From a virus, in the IMG/VR virus record IMGVR_UViG_3300020465_001177, positions 1 to 34,575 of that record: DNA of 34,575 nucleotides; one strand, written 5' to 3'. A program made the position numbers and the translations under genes. The notes under the pieces are model-generated. The model had not been told where the DNA came from and did not search any database. It saw only the letters and a program-made list of their open reading frames with translations. Positions 1 to 8,314 of the stretch are shown here, piece by piece. Each line of letters starts with the position of its first letter. Position 1 is the first letter of the stretch.

Positions 1-60
1 AATCGCCTCATATACCTGCGTGATATTTTTGTCGGCAGGGTCAAATCGAGAAACTGCTCT

Positions 61-84
61 GTAGTAGTAGTAGTAGTAGTAGTA
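61..84. repeat. (GTA)8 trinucleotide tract
   Basis: Eight perfect GTA units in non-coding DNA near the left edge, 18 bases before a long GA tract. Perfect microsatellites are unusual in compact viral DNA. It could be a length-variable site or part of a replication or end region. No function can be read from the sequence. Confidence 0.95.
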
Positions 85-98
85 TGTATGATATGTTG

Positions 99-134
<36 letters not shown>

Positions 135-157
135 TCAGATGAATGACCTTATCGTGA

Positions 158-231
158 AGTTATTTCGAACTTTTACATCTTTTTGCGAAGAGTTTTGGAA
201 ACATCGAGAAACCGTTGGAAATAACTCAACG
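158..231. repeat. Inverted repeats upstream of first operon
   Basis: Two nested elements are visible. AGTTATTTC (158-166) is repeated inverted as GAAATAACT (218-226), nine perfect base pairs about 51 bases apart. CGTTG (213-217) pairs with CAACG (227-231) across nine bases. They sit just before the TATA-like box at 243-249, so they could be operators or part of an origin-like structure. Inference only. Confidence 0.5.
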
Positions 232-242
232 ATAGGATAATG

Positions 243-249
243 ATTATAT
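243..249 (+). promoter_or_regulatory. TATA-like box of first forward operon
   Basis: The sequence ATTATAT lies about 40 bases before the chosen ATG at 286. An archaeal start site about 25 bases downstream would leave a leader of roughly 15 bases that just includes the GGTGA ribosome binding site at 280-284. The same TTATATC string occurs in the promoter at 17001-17010. Confidence 0.45.
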
Positions 250-285
250 CGCACTTGTTTGTGGCACGAAGTCGGAGAAGGTGAA

Positions 286-1731
286 ATGGCGAAAAAAGGA
301 GCGAAGGATTTGAGAATTAAGGTGACTTCAGGTGGTGCGGTGTCGTTGTATTTGCCTGGTCATGTGAAGCATTTGCATGACCTCGCAATGCAAGACCCGA
401 ACATCAAATGTTCAGAATTGTATTCAACTGCATTACAGGCGGCACTTGGGGATTCAGAATCGAAGCACCCACTTGAATTGATGATTACTGCACAAACATC
501 TGAAGTTGAACAACTACAGGAAATGCTCGAAGCGGCTCAAGGACGACTCGAAAGCACAAAATCCAGGTTGCCGATGGAGTTGGCAAAAATGGAATGGATC
601 ACTAACGTTCTCGGTGAACAACAACTGGTCGAAATGAAATTGCTTAGATTGGCACTTTTCTTTGAGGCTAACATAACCTTCACATTCGGTAAATACACAA
701 TTAGCAAACCCAAAACTGCAACGGAGGGATTGAGCCGATACAGGGAGTTATTATCAAGGTATGAAGCGACAAAAAATGGCCCATTACCAGAACCATCAGC
801 AATACCTCAAATTGAAAACCTTCACCCTGAAGGTGGCTACAATTCTTGTGGGAAACCCGTTTGTTGTGAATCAATTGGGTTATCAGAATCAGAATCAACG
901 TGCGGCCATACCTATTATGGGAAAACAGGTCAAGTCAAGGAATTGCCAGATGGCAGAGTAATTGAAGTTCAAGGAAACGTATTCGAAAAGTCAAACGTTG
1001 GAACAGAACTTTGTGACGATCTAAAGTTCCGATGCCCTGATTGCTGGAATGCCAGGATGAAGCAACACCATGAAAGAAGGGATGGAAAAGACCCATTGAG
1101 ATTGAAACCGCATTGGGAAATTGAAGAATTAACCCAAGAGCAGATTCAAGTTGTTCAAGAACTAAGGGAACAGGATAGATGGGGGCAGAAAGGAAAAGGA
1201 ATGTTGGAAATAACCAACGAATCCATTCTAAGGTTAAGGCAGAAAGCAATAGTCAAGTTTGGAATTACTGAATGGGAAAATGAGAACCCTGAAGGTGCAT
1301 CCATTCTCGAACAATTATCAATCACAAGAATTGGCGTGAACTCGCGTGACGATAAAGGAAACCCATCACCGAATTGGGAGGGTCTGCCAGAAAAGGGAGA
1401 TCTTCGAAGGCGGCTTATTGCTAACATGACCATTGAACAAAGAAAAGCATTCAAGGAAAAGAACGATGAATACTATCGCCTTTCAAAAGAGCGAGCTGAA
1501 TACATCAAATCAGTTCGATTGGAATACGACAATGATACATTGAAAGACGATTTGGCTTGGAAAAATAGTGGATACCAGGAGAAGTTCGACATTTCAATTT
1601 ACAATAAGGGTTGGGATGAACATATTTCATCAAGTCCAGATGTTATTCACCCAGACCATATTCAACAGGTTCACTTGGAATTGGAACGCGATAGAATAAA
1701 AATACAATCTGTTGAAATGAACGGTGCGTAA
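286..1731 (+). CDS. Ribbon-helix-helix / coiled-coil / zinc-binding protein
   Basis: A 481-residue protein of unknown role. Residues 18-55 read as a ribbon-helix-helix unit: a strand (AVSLYLP), a helix, a turn and a second helix. That fold usually binds DNA as a dimer. Residues 65-105 look like a coiled coil. A Cys-rich part (C188, C193, C194, C206, C243, C250, C253) could hold one or two zinc ions; the remainder is charged and helical. The ATG at 286 is preferred over a TTG at 259 because GGTGA lies directly before it. As first gene of the forward operon it may be an autoregulator or a DNA-binding replication or packaging factor; the sequence does not decide. Confidence 0.85.
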   Translation: MAKKGAKDLRIKVTSGGAVSLYLPGHVKHLHDLAMQDPNIKCSELYSTALQAALGDSESKHPLELMITAQTSEVEQLQEMLEAAQGRLESTKSRLPMELAKMEWITNVLGEQQLVEMKLLRLALFFEANITFTFGKYTISKPKTATEGLSRYRELLSRYEATKNGPLPEPSAIPQIENLHPEGGYNSCGKPVCCESIGLSESESTCGHTYYGKTGQVKELPDGRVIEVQGNVFEKSNVGTELCDDLKFRCPDCWNARMKQHHERRDGKDPLRLKPHWEIEELTQEQIQVVQELREQDRWGQKGKGMLEITNESILRLRQKAIVKFGITEWENENPEGASILEQLSITRIGVNSRDDKGNPSPNWEGLPEKGDLRRRLIANMTIEQRKAFKEKNDEYYRLSKERAEYIKSVRLEYDNDTLKDDLAWKNSGYQEKFDISIYNKGWDEHISSSPDVIHPDHIQQVHLELERDRIKIQSVEMNGA

Positions 1732-1746
1732 AATCGTGCAGATCCA

Positions 1747-1821
1747 TCAATGATTTGAGCAACAGTTATTTGCATTATTCAATTCGCCAACATTGCAGGG
1801 GCAACGGCCCATATTTCTCAT
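1747..1821 (-). CDS. Possible 24-residue Cys-rich microprotein
   Basis: On the reverse strand a full GGAGGTGAT ribosome binding site (1826-1834) stands four bases before an ATG that opens a 24-codon frame with a CPC and a CC pair. The site matches the 16S 3' end better than any other I noticed here. The frame faces opposite to the neighbouring operon and is very short, so it may be a leader peptide, a microprotein or chance. Confidence 0.25.
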   Translation of the reverse strand: MRNMGRCPCNVGELNNANNCCSNH

Positions 1822-1914
1822 GCAAATCACCTCCTTCCCGTTGTGGAAACCCTGCATCTTCATTTTTCACTAAGGCGAAGCGTTCATAATCGAGAAGTCA
1901 AATCGAACAACTTA

Positions 1915-2415
1915 ATGGATAAACTGCCGCCCCTGCATATTGTAGTTGAAGATGCAGTTGCTATGGGATACGAAACAATTGTGTTGATAGTGGATCATGG
2001 GAACAAGAATATGATTTGGTGTGCAAACACTGGAGAATGGAATGAAGATATTGACTTGGCTTCTATTAGAAATAAAGCCTGGCGAGAAGCAATGGAGAAG
2101 ATTCATGGCGGAGAAATTAGTTCAATGGAACAAATAGAAATCGAAGAAGCATTTTATTCTGGAGAATTAACTGAAGGAATATCTGATTGTTTGGAACGTT
2201 CACATGATACCTGGCACGATCCAAAGAATCCAGAAGCAGTTGTGGATGAAGACAGTGCATGTTATTGTGGTTGGCTTGGGATTGACCCACCAGAACCAGA
2301 GTTCGCACCTCCTGGTTGCAGTTGTGTTGAAAACATAGACCCGAATCATGGTCACGATATTGGTTGGATTACATTTCAGGAAAAGAAAATGGCTGATGAA
2401 GAAGGTGATATTTGA
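1915..2415 (+). CDS. Acidic protein of unknown function
   Basis: A 166-residue acidic protein that I do not recognise. It has a hydrophobic strand-like segment near residue 20 (ETIVLIVDHG), a helical middle, and in the last third several Cys (CYCGW, GCSC) that might bind metal. The in-frame GTG at 1843 is less likely: that stretch carries an opposite-strand ribosome binding site and no forward one. The stop overlaps the next start as TGATG, so the two are probably translated together. The start at 1915 has no clear ribosome binding site and is the weakest part of this call. Confidence 0.7.
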   Translation: MDKLPPLHIVVEDAVAMGYETIVLIVDHGNKNMIWCANTGEWNEDIDLASIRNKAWREAMEKIHGGEISSMEQIEIEEAFYSGELTEGISDCLERSHDTWHDPKNPEAVVDEDSACYCGWLGIDPPEPEFAPPGCSCVENIDPNHGHDIGWITFQEKKMADEEGDI

Positions 2416-2843
2416 TGGGTTTGTTTGATAATTTAGGTTCTTCAACACCAACGCTCGCAGTAATTGTGGTAATGATTGGTGTGGTTCTTGTTGGTGCTTC
2501 AACCTGGAGAAATGCGAAAGGCGAAGGTTGGGATTTGGTTGTTTACATGGTATGTTTGCTTCTCGGATTCAACCTATCAATCGAGTTTGTTGTTCTATTT
2601 GTTCAGGGCTTAGGCTCAACATTTACTGGTCTTGGAGATCTAATCGAATCGGCTTCTTTGACTTCTGAAGGATTTGGGCTAACTGCGATTATTGTTGTAT
2701 TGATTTTCACTGTATGGGTTATGAAAACATACGATGGAAAAATGGTTCGAATTGCCGCACAAGGAACTCTCTATGGTGTCCTGGTTAGATTATTCCTTGA
2801 TTTCATGTTTTTCTTACTCGAAACTGGAGCATTGGGGAATTGA
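2415..2843 (+). CDS. Four-helix membrane protein
   Basis: A 142-residue integral membrane protein with about four hydrophobic helices (near 14-32, 45-68, 91-109 and 122-138). GGTGA at 2404-2408 serves the ATG at 2415, which overlaps the upstream stop. No family was recognised. In a virus, small multi-spanning proteins beside a secreted Ig-like protein and a morphogenesis ATPase could be envelope or capsid proteins or could alter the host membrane. Capsid protein is only one possibility. Confidence 0.8.
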   Translation: MGLFDNLGSSTPTLAVIVVMIGVVLVGASTWRNAKGEGWDLVVYMVCLLLGFNLSIEFVVLFVQGLGSTFTGLGDLIESASLTSEGFGLTAIIVVLIFTVWVMKTYDGKMVRIAAQGTLYGVLVRLFLDFMFFLLETGALGN

Positions 2844-2859
2844 TATGGAGGATTTAACA

Positions 2860-3021
2860 ATGGAAGAACTGAAGGATTTGTTGAATTATACAATACACTT
2901 AGCTCAAACAGAAAAAGACCCTGATTGGAAAAAATTGTATGAAATTGAAACCGTTGATATTGAACATGAGATCCAAAGAAGAAAGAAACTACGGGTCTTG
3001 GTAACTGGGGTGAAGGTTTGA
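2860..3021 (+). CDS. Small charged helical protein
   Basis: A 53-residue protein, largely helical and charged, with no known family. The start is chosen at 2860 because GGAGG (2848-2852) is correctly placed before it. An ATG at 2845 would add five residues but would include the ribosome binding site in its own codons. A frame open from 2734 is an extension through the previous gene. The stop overlaps the TTG start of the next gene. Confidence 0.6.
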   Translation: MEELKDLLNYTIHLAQTEKDPDWKKLYEIETVDIEHEIQRRKKLRVLVTGVKV

Positions 3022-3944
3022 AGAAAATGGCGATATTATTTCTGATACCTATTTTGTTAGCCCCAACAATACAGGCACAAAGCATACAAGATGTTGAACT
3101 AAGATTGGATACTGCGATACAATATCCAAATGACCGTTCAGTTCACGTTGTTGTCGAAGCAATGGCGTTTCAAGATAACAAGCCAGCAAGAACGTCTGTT
3201 GATGTGACCGTTGAAGTTCGTTATCCGAATGGAACTGTTGTTCAATCATCAGAAAGTTCTGTTGAACCAGGAATACGTTCAACAATTACATTCGATAAAA
3301 TAGACCAGGTTGGGAAATACTACGTCTTCGCATGGGCTAAAGTGGGGGTTGTTCAATCCCAAACTGAATCACAAACAATGAGGATTACATACGCTCCGCA
3401 AGAATATACTGCTGGATTCTTAGAGGGGGGCAGATTCCTATTGACTCCATTACAAACCGATCTAAACCTAACAATTCAAGAATACCTCGATAACGGCAAC
3501 AGTGTTGTTCCTGGTGATACATACTTTACTGATGGTGAAATACTCGACATTGAAGTTCCATCTGGATACCTTGCAGTCCGATACAACGTGGTTGATGAAA
3601 ATGGTTGGATGAATTATGAAAGGTCGGACACTTCTGGATTAACAGTTCATGGAACACCGTATGTTTGGATTTACGGTGACTTATCGAGAGTTGAACCAAT
3701 GGCGACATTGGTTTCACCATTGAACATAACGGTTGGAATAATTGGTTCGATACTGGTTCTTGTCGGCAGTTTGAACTTCTTCAATAAGTTCAGAGAAGAA
3801 ACACTCAAGCGAAGAAAAGACGCAGGTATTGATAATATGCCATCGTGGAGAGAAAAAAGGCGTGATAGAAGAATGAGAGAAGAAGCAGAACGTGATTATT
3901 GGAGAAGAAGGTCTGACCCATACGGACGGAGGGGATTGTATTGA
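3018..3944 (+). CDS. Secreted Ig-like protein with C-terminal membrane anchor
   Basis: A 308-residue surface-type protein. Residues 1-20 form a signal peptide (MKK start, hydrophobic core, likely cleavage after TIQA). The next ~100 residues are beta-rich with alternating hydrophobics, like an Ig/MG2-type domain (for example VDVTVEVRYPNGTVV). A single membrane helix at about 236-257 is followed by a very basic ~50-residue cytoplasmic or virion-interior tail rich in Arg. The start is a TTG after GGGGTGA; an ATG nine bases on is possible. The layout suits a virion spike or receptor-binding glycoprotein whose tail meets the nucleocapsid. That role is inferred; no catalytic motif is seen. Confidence 0.8.
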   Translation: MKKMAILFLIPILLAPTIQAQSIQDVELRLDTAIQYPNDRSVHVVVEAMAFQDNKPARTSVDVTVEVRYPNGTVVQSSESSVEPGIRSTITFDKIDQVGKYYVFAWAKVGVVQSQTESQTMRITYAPQEYTAGFLEGGRFLLTPLQTDLNLTIQEYLDNGNSVVPGDTYFTDGEILDIEVPSGYLAVRYNVVDENGWMNYERSDTSGLTVHGTPYVWIYGDLSRVEPMATLVSPLNITVGIIGSILVLVGSLNFFNKFREETLKRRKDAGIDNMPSWREKRRDRRMREEAERDYWRRRSDPYGRRGLY

Positions 3945-4657
3945 TTGGTCCTGGAGCTGAAATGGATGATTTACTATTTGACGATCCAATGCTAATGCAA
4001 CAATTGGGAATGATGCAACCACAACAACCTATGATGGGCGACCAATCAACACCAGGAGAGAGAGAAGCCCCAAAGTCCGAAGGATGGTCTTTGGCTCTAA
4101 TCGTTGCTGGAATCATATTGATGATTTCATGGATAGCAGTTCCAGTTGGAGGATTGGGTGCATGGATATATGGGCCAATTGAAGGTTTCTTTGCTGAATC
4201 AGTTTATTCAAGGTTCGAAGCCATGATGTGCGGTGGCTTGTTTGTAACAATTGGTGTTATGGTTTCATTCATTATTCAAAATGCTCAACCGAAGGTAAAC
4301 TGGGTTGAAAATGACCCAGGAATACCTCGAACAACGTATCTAAAGAGCATCGAAGATACTGGAGGCAGTTTGCTGATGAAAAGAAGGGATGGTAAAATCC
4401 TAAAGGTTCGAAAGGACATTGCATCCAGATACAAAAGGCACGTTCACATCACCGCTAACGTTCTTGAAATTGATTCAAACGATCCAAGTGCCGACATAGA
4501 GTTTAGAACAACTTCTGGTTCTATGTCGAGAGGACAAATTGCGGCAGAAGAAGACCTTGCACATCGTCAAGGATACAGAGAACAACAACTCGAAGAAATA
4601 TCACAACGATATGTTGCAGGTCAAATGGATCAGATAGATGGAGTTGATTTCCAATGA
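3941..4657 (+). CDS. Two-helix membrane protein with long soluble C terminus
   Basis: A 238-residue protein. The N-terminal ~45 residues are rich in Met, Gln and Pro. Two membrane helices lie at about 50-75 and 95-114, followed by a ~120-residue soluble domain that includes a basic strand (RDGKILKVRKD) and a helical end. The TTG at 3941 follows GGAGGGG at good spacing and overlaps the previous stop; an ATG at 3962 is the alternative. Its place between the Ig-like protein and TspO suggests a membrane or envelope role. No family was recognised. Confidence 0.75.
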   Translation: MIGPGAEMDDLLFDDPMLMQQLGMMQPQQPMMGDQSTPGEREAPKSEGWSLALIVAGIILMISWIAVPVGGLGAWIYGPIEGFFAESVYSRFEAMMCGGLFVTIGVMVSFIIQNAQPKVNWVENDPGIPRTTYLKSIEDTGGSLLMKRRDGKILKVRKDIASRYKRHVHITANVLEIDSNDPSADIEFRTTSGSMSRGQIAAEEDLAHRQGYREQQLEEISQRYVAGQMDQIDGVDFQ

Positions 4658-5019
4658 GTTTCAACTCTGATTACAAACCACCATTTCAACCACCAGATTG
4701 GGTATTTGGACCCGTTTGGGCGGCACTATACACTTCAATGGCGATAAGTGTTTATCTGGCATGGTCTTCTGATTCTCCAAGATATGCTCTTGTAGTATTT
4801 GGTATTGGTTTGGTGTTAAATCTTCTATGGACTGGAGTTTTCAATTCAAGCCAATATGAGTTATCTTTACTGATGCTTATGGGAATGATTGTATGCACCG
4901 TATTCTATGCAGTTGTGGTTTATCCATACAATAGCACTTCAGCTCTAATTGTAATACCATACATTTTGTGGCTAACATTCGCATCGGTGCTGAATGTTTT
5001 CTATCTATGGGAGGCATGA
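4654..5019 (+). CDS. tspO: TspO/MBR-family membrane protein lacking first helix
   Basis: TspO (tryptophan-rich sensory protein) homologues bind porphyrins and sterol-like ligands in membranes and influence stress and tetrapyrrole handling. This 121-residue copy has the family signatures in order: KPPFQPPDWVFGPVW leading into the second helix, LNLLWTGVF in the third, and IPYILWLTFASVLN in the last. Usual members have five helices and about 150-160 residues. This one starts at the loop before helix 2, so helix 1 is missing and four remain. The ATG overlaps the upstream stop (ATGA), so the short start looks genuine rather than misread. TspO genes are known in marine phages; why a virus would carry one is uncertain. 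Confidence 0.85.
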   Translation: MSFNSDYKPPFQPPDWVFGPVWAALYTSMAISVYLAWSSDSPRYALVVFGIGLVLNLLWTGVFNSSQYELSLLMLMGMIVCTVFYAVVVYPYNSTSALIVIPYILWLTFASVLNVFYLWEA

Positions 5020-5020
5020 A

Positions 5021-5584
5021 ATGAGAAGAATTAGAAGAAAAGCACCACGTTTCATTTACAACCCCGTTACTGATAGAGTAATTGCTAACAACAAAAGAAA
5101 TAGGGAATCTGTTGCCAGACAAATTAACAGAAAGTTTCCCCCAAGTTCAATAGTATTGATTTCATGTTCTAAGCAAAAGTCATTTGAAAACGAGTCGCAA
5201 CAATTGTCTGCAAATGAAGCATACTGCTCAACACTATTCAACAAATCAAAGAATTGGGCAGAAACCAGAGGTATGGATTATGGGATATTGTCTGCAAAGT
5301 ATGGCCTATTGGGTAAAACAGATCCAATACAAGATTATGATTTAACCTTGACCGAATTAAGCAGAAACCAGAGAAATAAATGGGCAAAGAAAGTGCGTGA
5401 TGATTTGATGTATCGAGTTAATCCAAAAAAGGTCTATCTAATGGCTGGCTCAAAGTATTCAGATGATTTAGGGGAACTCCTTGAAGAAGAAGGAATAGAA
5501 GTTATTGAACCACTCGAAGGAATGCAAATTGGAGAACGGTTGCGATATTTCGCATCATTAGAAAAGAAGCAGGTTGTGGAATAG
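5021..5584 (+). CDS. DUF6884-family protein
   Basis: A 187-residue protein with a short basic N terminus, then a domain with the DUF6884 pattern: IVLISCSKQK, later YGILSAKYGLL, YDLTLTEL, VYLMAGSKYSDDL, and a closing PLEGMQIGERL. Members occur in phages, plasmids and genomic islands; the biochemical activity is not established as far as I know. The CSKQK stretch resembles a short motif seen in proteins linked to modified guanine in tRNA, but I would not infer function from that. The start at 5021 follows GGGAGG; a frame open from 4994 overlaps TspO. Confidence 0.75.
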   Translation: MRRIRRKAPRFIYNPVTDRVIANNKRNRESVARQINRKFPPSSIVLISCSKQKSFENESQQLSANEAYCSTLFNKSKNWAETRGMDYGILSAKYGLLGKTDPIQDYDLTLTELSRNQRNKWAKKVRDDLMYRVNPKKVYLMAGSKYSDDLGELLEEEGIEVIEPLEGMQIGERLRYFASLEKKQVVE

Positions 5585-5709
5585 TGATTACAGGTTCACA
5601 ATTGATTTTAGGAATGATTCTTTTGTATGTTGGATACCTATATTTTTGTGCAGTTTTAGTTTCTGTTCGAACTCTAATTGAAATCAGGGATGGTGAAATA
5701 AATGTCTGA
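5584..5709 (+). CDS. 41-residue single-helix membrane peptide
   Basis: A GTG start shares its first G with the upstream TAG stop (TAGTG). The frame codes for a 41-residue peptide with one long hydrophobic helix (LILGMILLYVGYLYF, then CAVLVSV) and a charged tail. It overlaps the next gene's ATG by eight bases and fills an otherwise empty gap exactly, which supports coupled translation. The size fits small viral membrane peptides; no family was recognised. Confidence 0.6.
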   Translation: MITGSQLILGMILLYVGYLYFCAVLVSVRTLIEIRDGEINV

Positions 5710-6613
5710 AGGCAGAACTGGCCCACAACCCAGGTCTGGTCGGGATTTATTCATGGTTCCAATGGCCGACAGATTGAACGATCAGTTTCGTTTGCTCGAT
5801 ACACTGATACTATCAATGACTGACTCATGGACTTATTTGCCTCCAAGAGCCAGACATATCCTTTGGCTAAAATTAGCAAGTGCAGAACAATCATTTCTCG
5901 AACAATGCGGAATGCCTTTAGAAAACGGCATTCTGATTCATTGGTCAATGTGGCCTGATGATTTAGGTGACTACGCTCAAGCAGTAGCGATTAGAATGTC
6001 GCGGCAACAGTTAGAGTATTTAGAACCAAAGAACGTAGCAATGGCTTCAGCAATGCGCCAAGCTGAAGTAGCAGAAAATACCGCACGTCTGCAAATACAA
6101 TTGGCACAATCACTTTTACAATTGGCTAATGCAGGTGCAGACGTTAAGGATCTATCCAGGTTATTTTCAAAGAACAAGTTCGACCACGATTCAATCAATA
6201 CGGTGTTATCAAATGCCCAAGAAGAAATGAGAGCAAGGATGGAACAACAAAGAAGTTCTCCCCCTGGCCCTCCCCCTCAAACTCCCCCTCCCAACCCAGA
6301 TGATGAACCAGAATTATCAGGCATTTGTAATGAATGCGGTGAAAACAGAGAGTTCGTTATTGGTGAAGATGAACAAGGAAAATATCTAATCGAAATGTGC
6401 GAAGAATGTTATCTTCGAATAACAGAAACTCAAGATCCATCTTTTGACGAGTTTGAAGAATTGATGCAGAATCATGACCCAACACTTTCTGAACAGGACA
6501 TTATGCAACTTGCAGAAATAGAATGGAATGAAGAAGATGCTATTGAACAAATCTTTGATGAAGTAGTTGATGCAGATATTGATGAAGCGTTGGGCGATTC
6601 AGAAGAAGAATGA
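5702..6613 (+). CDS. Helical protein with central zinc ribbon and acidic tail
   Basis: A 303-residue protein of unknown function. Residues 20-180 are mostly helical. A Pro-rich linker (186-200) leads into a zinc ribbon with CNEC at 209-212 and CEEC at 233-236. The last ~60 residues are very acidic. It lies just upstream of the P-loop ATPase, overlapping it by ATGA, so it may be that ATPase's partner, for instance a DNA or substrate adaptor. GGTGA precedes the ATG at 5702. Confidence 0.8.
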   Translation: MSEGRTGPQPRSGRDLFMVPMADRLNDQFRLLDTLILSMTDSWTYLPPRARHILWLKLASAEQSFLEQCGMPLENGILIHWSMWPDDLGDYAQAVAIRMSRQQLEYLEPKNVAMASAMRQAEVAENTARLQIQLAQSLLQLANAGADVKDLSRLFSKNKFDHDSINTVLSNAQEEMRARMEQQRSSPPGPPPQTPPPNPDDEPELSGICNECGENREFVIGEDEQGKYLIEMCEECYLRITETQDPSFDEFEELMQNHDPTLSEQDIMQLAEIEWNEEDAIEQIFDEVVDADIDEALGDSEEE

Positions 6614-8004
6614 AATGGGATTTGATTAAAATGGCTTCTGGTGGAGAAAAATACCTTAATTGGTCTGATTTCAACAAAGTTTGCATTGAGAGGGGAATGC
6701 CGCCAGCCATATTTGCACACCTTAGAAGGGTATATCGAACATATTGTGAAGGCGGTGCGGATCTAACAGTTCTCAAATGGTTCTTCTCCAGGTGGTGTCC
6801 TTATTCAAAAGTAATTACAGTGGGCAATGACGATTCACTTGATGAGGTAAATGATGGCCGAAGAAAAACACCACCACTAATTCTGTATCCTTCAAACCTT
6901 CTAATGACGGGATTCTGTTGCGAATGGAAACCAGATATTATGTGGGTATATGGCGATAGAGGAATGGGAAAAAGTGTATTCAGTTATGGTGCTGGAGAAC
7001 AATGGCTAAAATCTGCGGTTAATTGGAAACTATCACAAGAGTTTGGTTCACCAAGAATATATGTTTACGGTGATGTAAATGGATACGTGCCTTCAGAACC
7101 AGGTTGGTTCAGGTGTCCTGATTGGTATGTGATAGATCGTGAAACGGCATCATTCCCATTGTTGGAAATATACGATGAAGTTCCTTTAGCACTTAGAAGC
7201 GGTGCGGTTTCAAAAGCACAAAAGAAATGGGCAGAAAAACTGACCCGTTCCAGACACATGAACGTCTGGACTATCATGAACATGGTCCAAGCAAAAATGG
7301 CGGCAAAACGTGGGCGAGAAATGGACGCTCTTACGTTAGACCGATTTTCTGGTTTGAGGCAACTTAGAGAAAGATTAGATGATATGCCTGTAAAAACATT
7401 CAGAGAAATATACAGAAAACTGATTCCTGAATTAAGGCGTGACGACCCAGGAATAGCCATGACGCAATTGAATGAGGATCAAGGAAGTCCAGGAACATGG
7501 CTAACCCTCTTCGAAACTACACCAGCATCATGGATGGATTGGAGAGAAACAGAGAAGCGAAAAAGAAGCCTAATGAAATCAGCCGCAGGTTGGCCTCCTG
7601 AATGTGTATTATTCAGAGCAAGGCACTATGCACAACCGATATGCGATAAGATATTCGAAGACATAGAAGACCAAGAAAAGGTCGAGCATTGGAGAGAGGC
7701 ATTGGGAACAAGACCAGAAGAAGGTAATGAGAATACCATACTTGACCGTATATGCAGACATATCATGCGCGGTGCTGGAATGGAATGGGCCGCAATAGGA
7801 GAAGCATTGAATGGTGCTGAAGGTGCTAAGAGGGAAAAAATGGGCGGTGGTGGAACTCTCCAACGTTGGGGTCATAGAAACAAGTTCGAAAGAACAAATG
7901 ATACCATCAAAGAAGCGGCAAAGTTGTTGAAATCAGAACTACCACCACGCAATAAGTCGCCCGTAATTTATGGATTAGGCGCAGGGGTGATTGATATTGA
8001 ATAA
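6610..8004 (+). CDS. P-loop ATPase, packaging/morphogenesis type
   Basis: A 464-residue ATPase. Walker A is GDRGMGKS (115-122) after a hydrophobic strand (DIMWVYG), Walker B is PLLEIYDE (183-190), and a third strand with an Arg-rich lead and a polar end (TRSRHMNVWTIMNMVQ, 212-227) fits an arginine-finger plus sensor arrangement. This strand order is typical of the HerA/FtsK-like and Zot-like ATPases that pump DNA or drive assembly in tailless and filamentous viruses. The C-terminal ~100 residues contain an HTH-like stretch (MEWAAIGEALNG). No nuclease domain follows, which argues against a tailed-phage large terminase. A helicase or plasmid partition ATPase is less likely. Confidence 0.75.
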   Translation: MKWDLIKMASGGEKYLNWSDFNKVCIERGMPPAIFAHLRRVYRTYCEGGADLTVLKWFFSRWCPYSKVITVGNDDSLDEVNDGRRKTPPLILYPSNLLMTGFCCEWKPDIMWVYGDRGMGKSVFSYGAGEQWLKSAVNWKLSQEFGSPRIYVYGDVNGYVPSEPGWFRCPDWYVIDRETASFPLLEIYDEVPLALRSGAVSKAQKKWAEKLTRSRHMNVWTIMNMVQAKMAAKRGREMDALTLDRFSGLRQLRERLDDMPVKTFREIYRKLIPELRRDDPGIAMTQLNEDQGSPGTWLTLFETTPASWMDWRETEKRKRSLMKSAAGWPPECVLFRARHYAQPICDKIFEDIEDQEKVEHWREALGTRPEEGNENTILDRICRHIMRGAGMEWAAIGEALNGAEGAKREKMGGGGTLQRWGHRNKFERTNDTIKEAAKLLKSELPPRNKSPVIYGLGAGVIDIE

Positions 8005-8287
8005 GAAAATCTCGGTTTTGTATCCTAATCCTGTAATTTCGGGTGCTAATGTATTTGCTTTATCACACGCGCGAGTTACTTGGTTCGACAAGACAATTAG
8101 AATAATAGAGGGATCAGTTAAAGGACAAAATCGAAGAAGATCAGACAAAATAATCCAGAATATCTTGACTTTGACCCAGTATCCTGGTGCTGATAAACAG
8201 AAATACAAATTGAAAAACAATCAGCTTCAAAAGAAAAATCAATTAGAACAAGACAAAATTAGTTTCAGTCAAGCGGTGCTGATCTAA
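7991..8287 (+). CDS. Small basic protein
   Basis: A frame of 98 codons opening at a TTG that overlaps the end of the ATPase gene; a second TTG at 7997 is equally possible. GGGGTGA lies just before. The product is basic and has a Gln/Lys-rich second half; no domain was recognised. It fills the gap between two good genes, which supports it, but the lack of an ATG lowers confidence. Confidence 0.5.
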   Translation: MILNKKISVLYPNPVISGANVFALSHARVTWFDKTIRIIEGSVKGQNRRRSDKIIQNILTLTQYPGADKQKYKLKNNQLQKKNQLEQDKISFSQAVLI

Positions 8288-8314
8288 TTTTACAAGAAAG
8301 GAGGGAATATCAGC

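Noticed and set aside
701-1454. Reverse-strand open frames of 65-104 codons inside the first gene
   Set aside because: They shadow a well-supported forward gene, lack ribosome binding sites and have low-complexity translations.
6610-8004. Large terminase subunit
   Set aside because: No nuclease domain with an acidic triad follows the ATPase, and no portal or capsid gene is adjacent.
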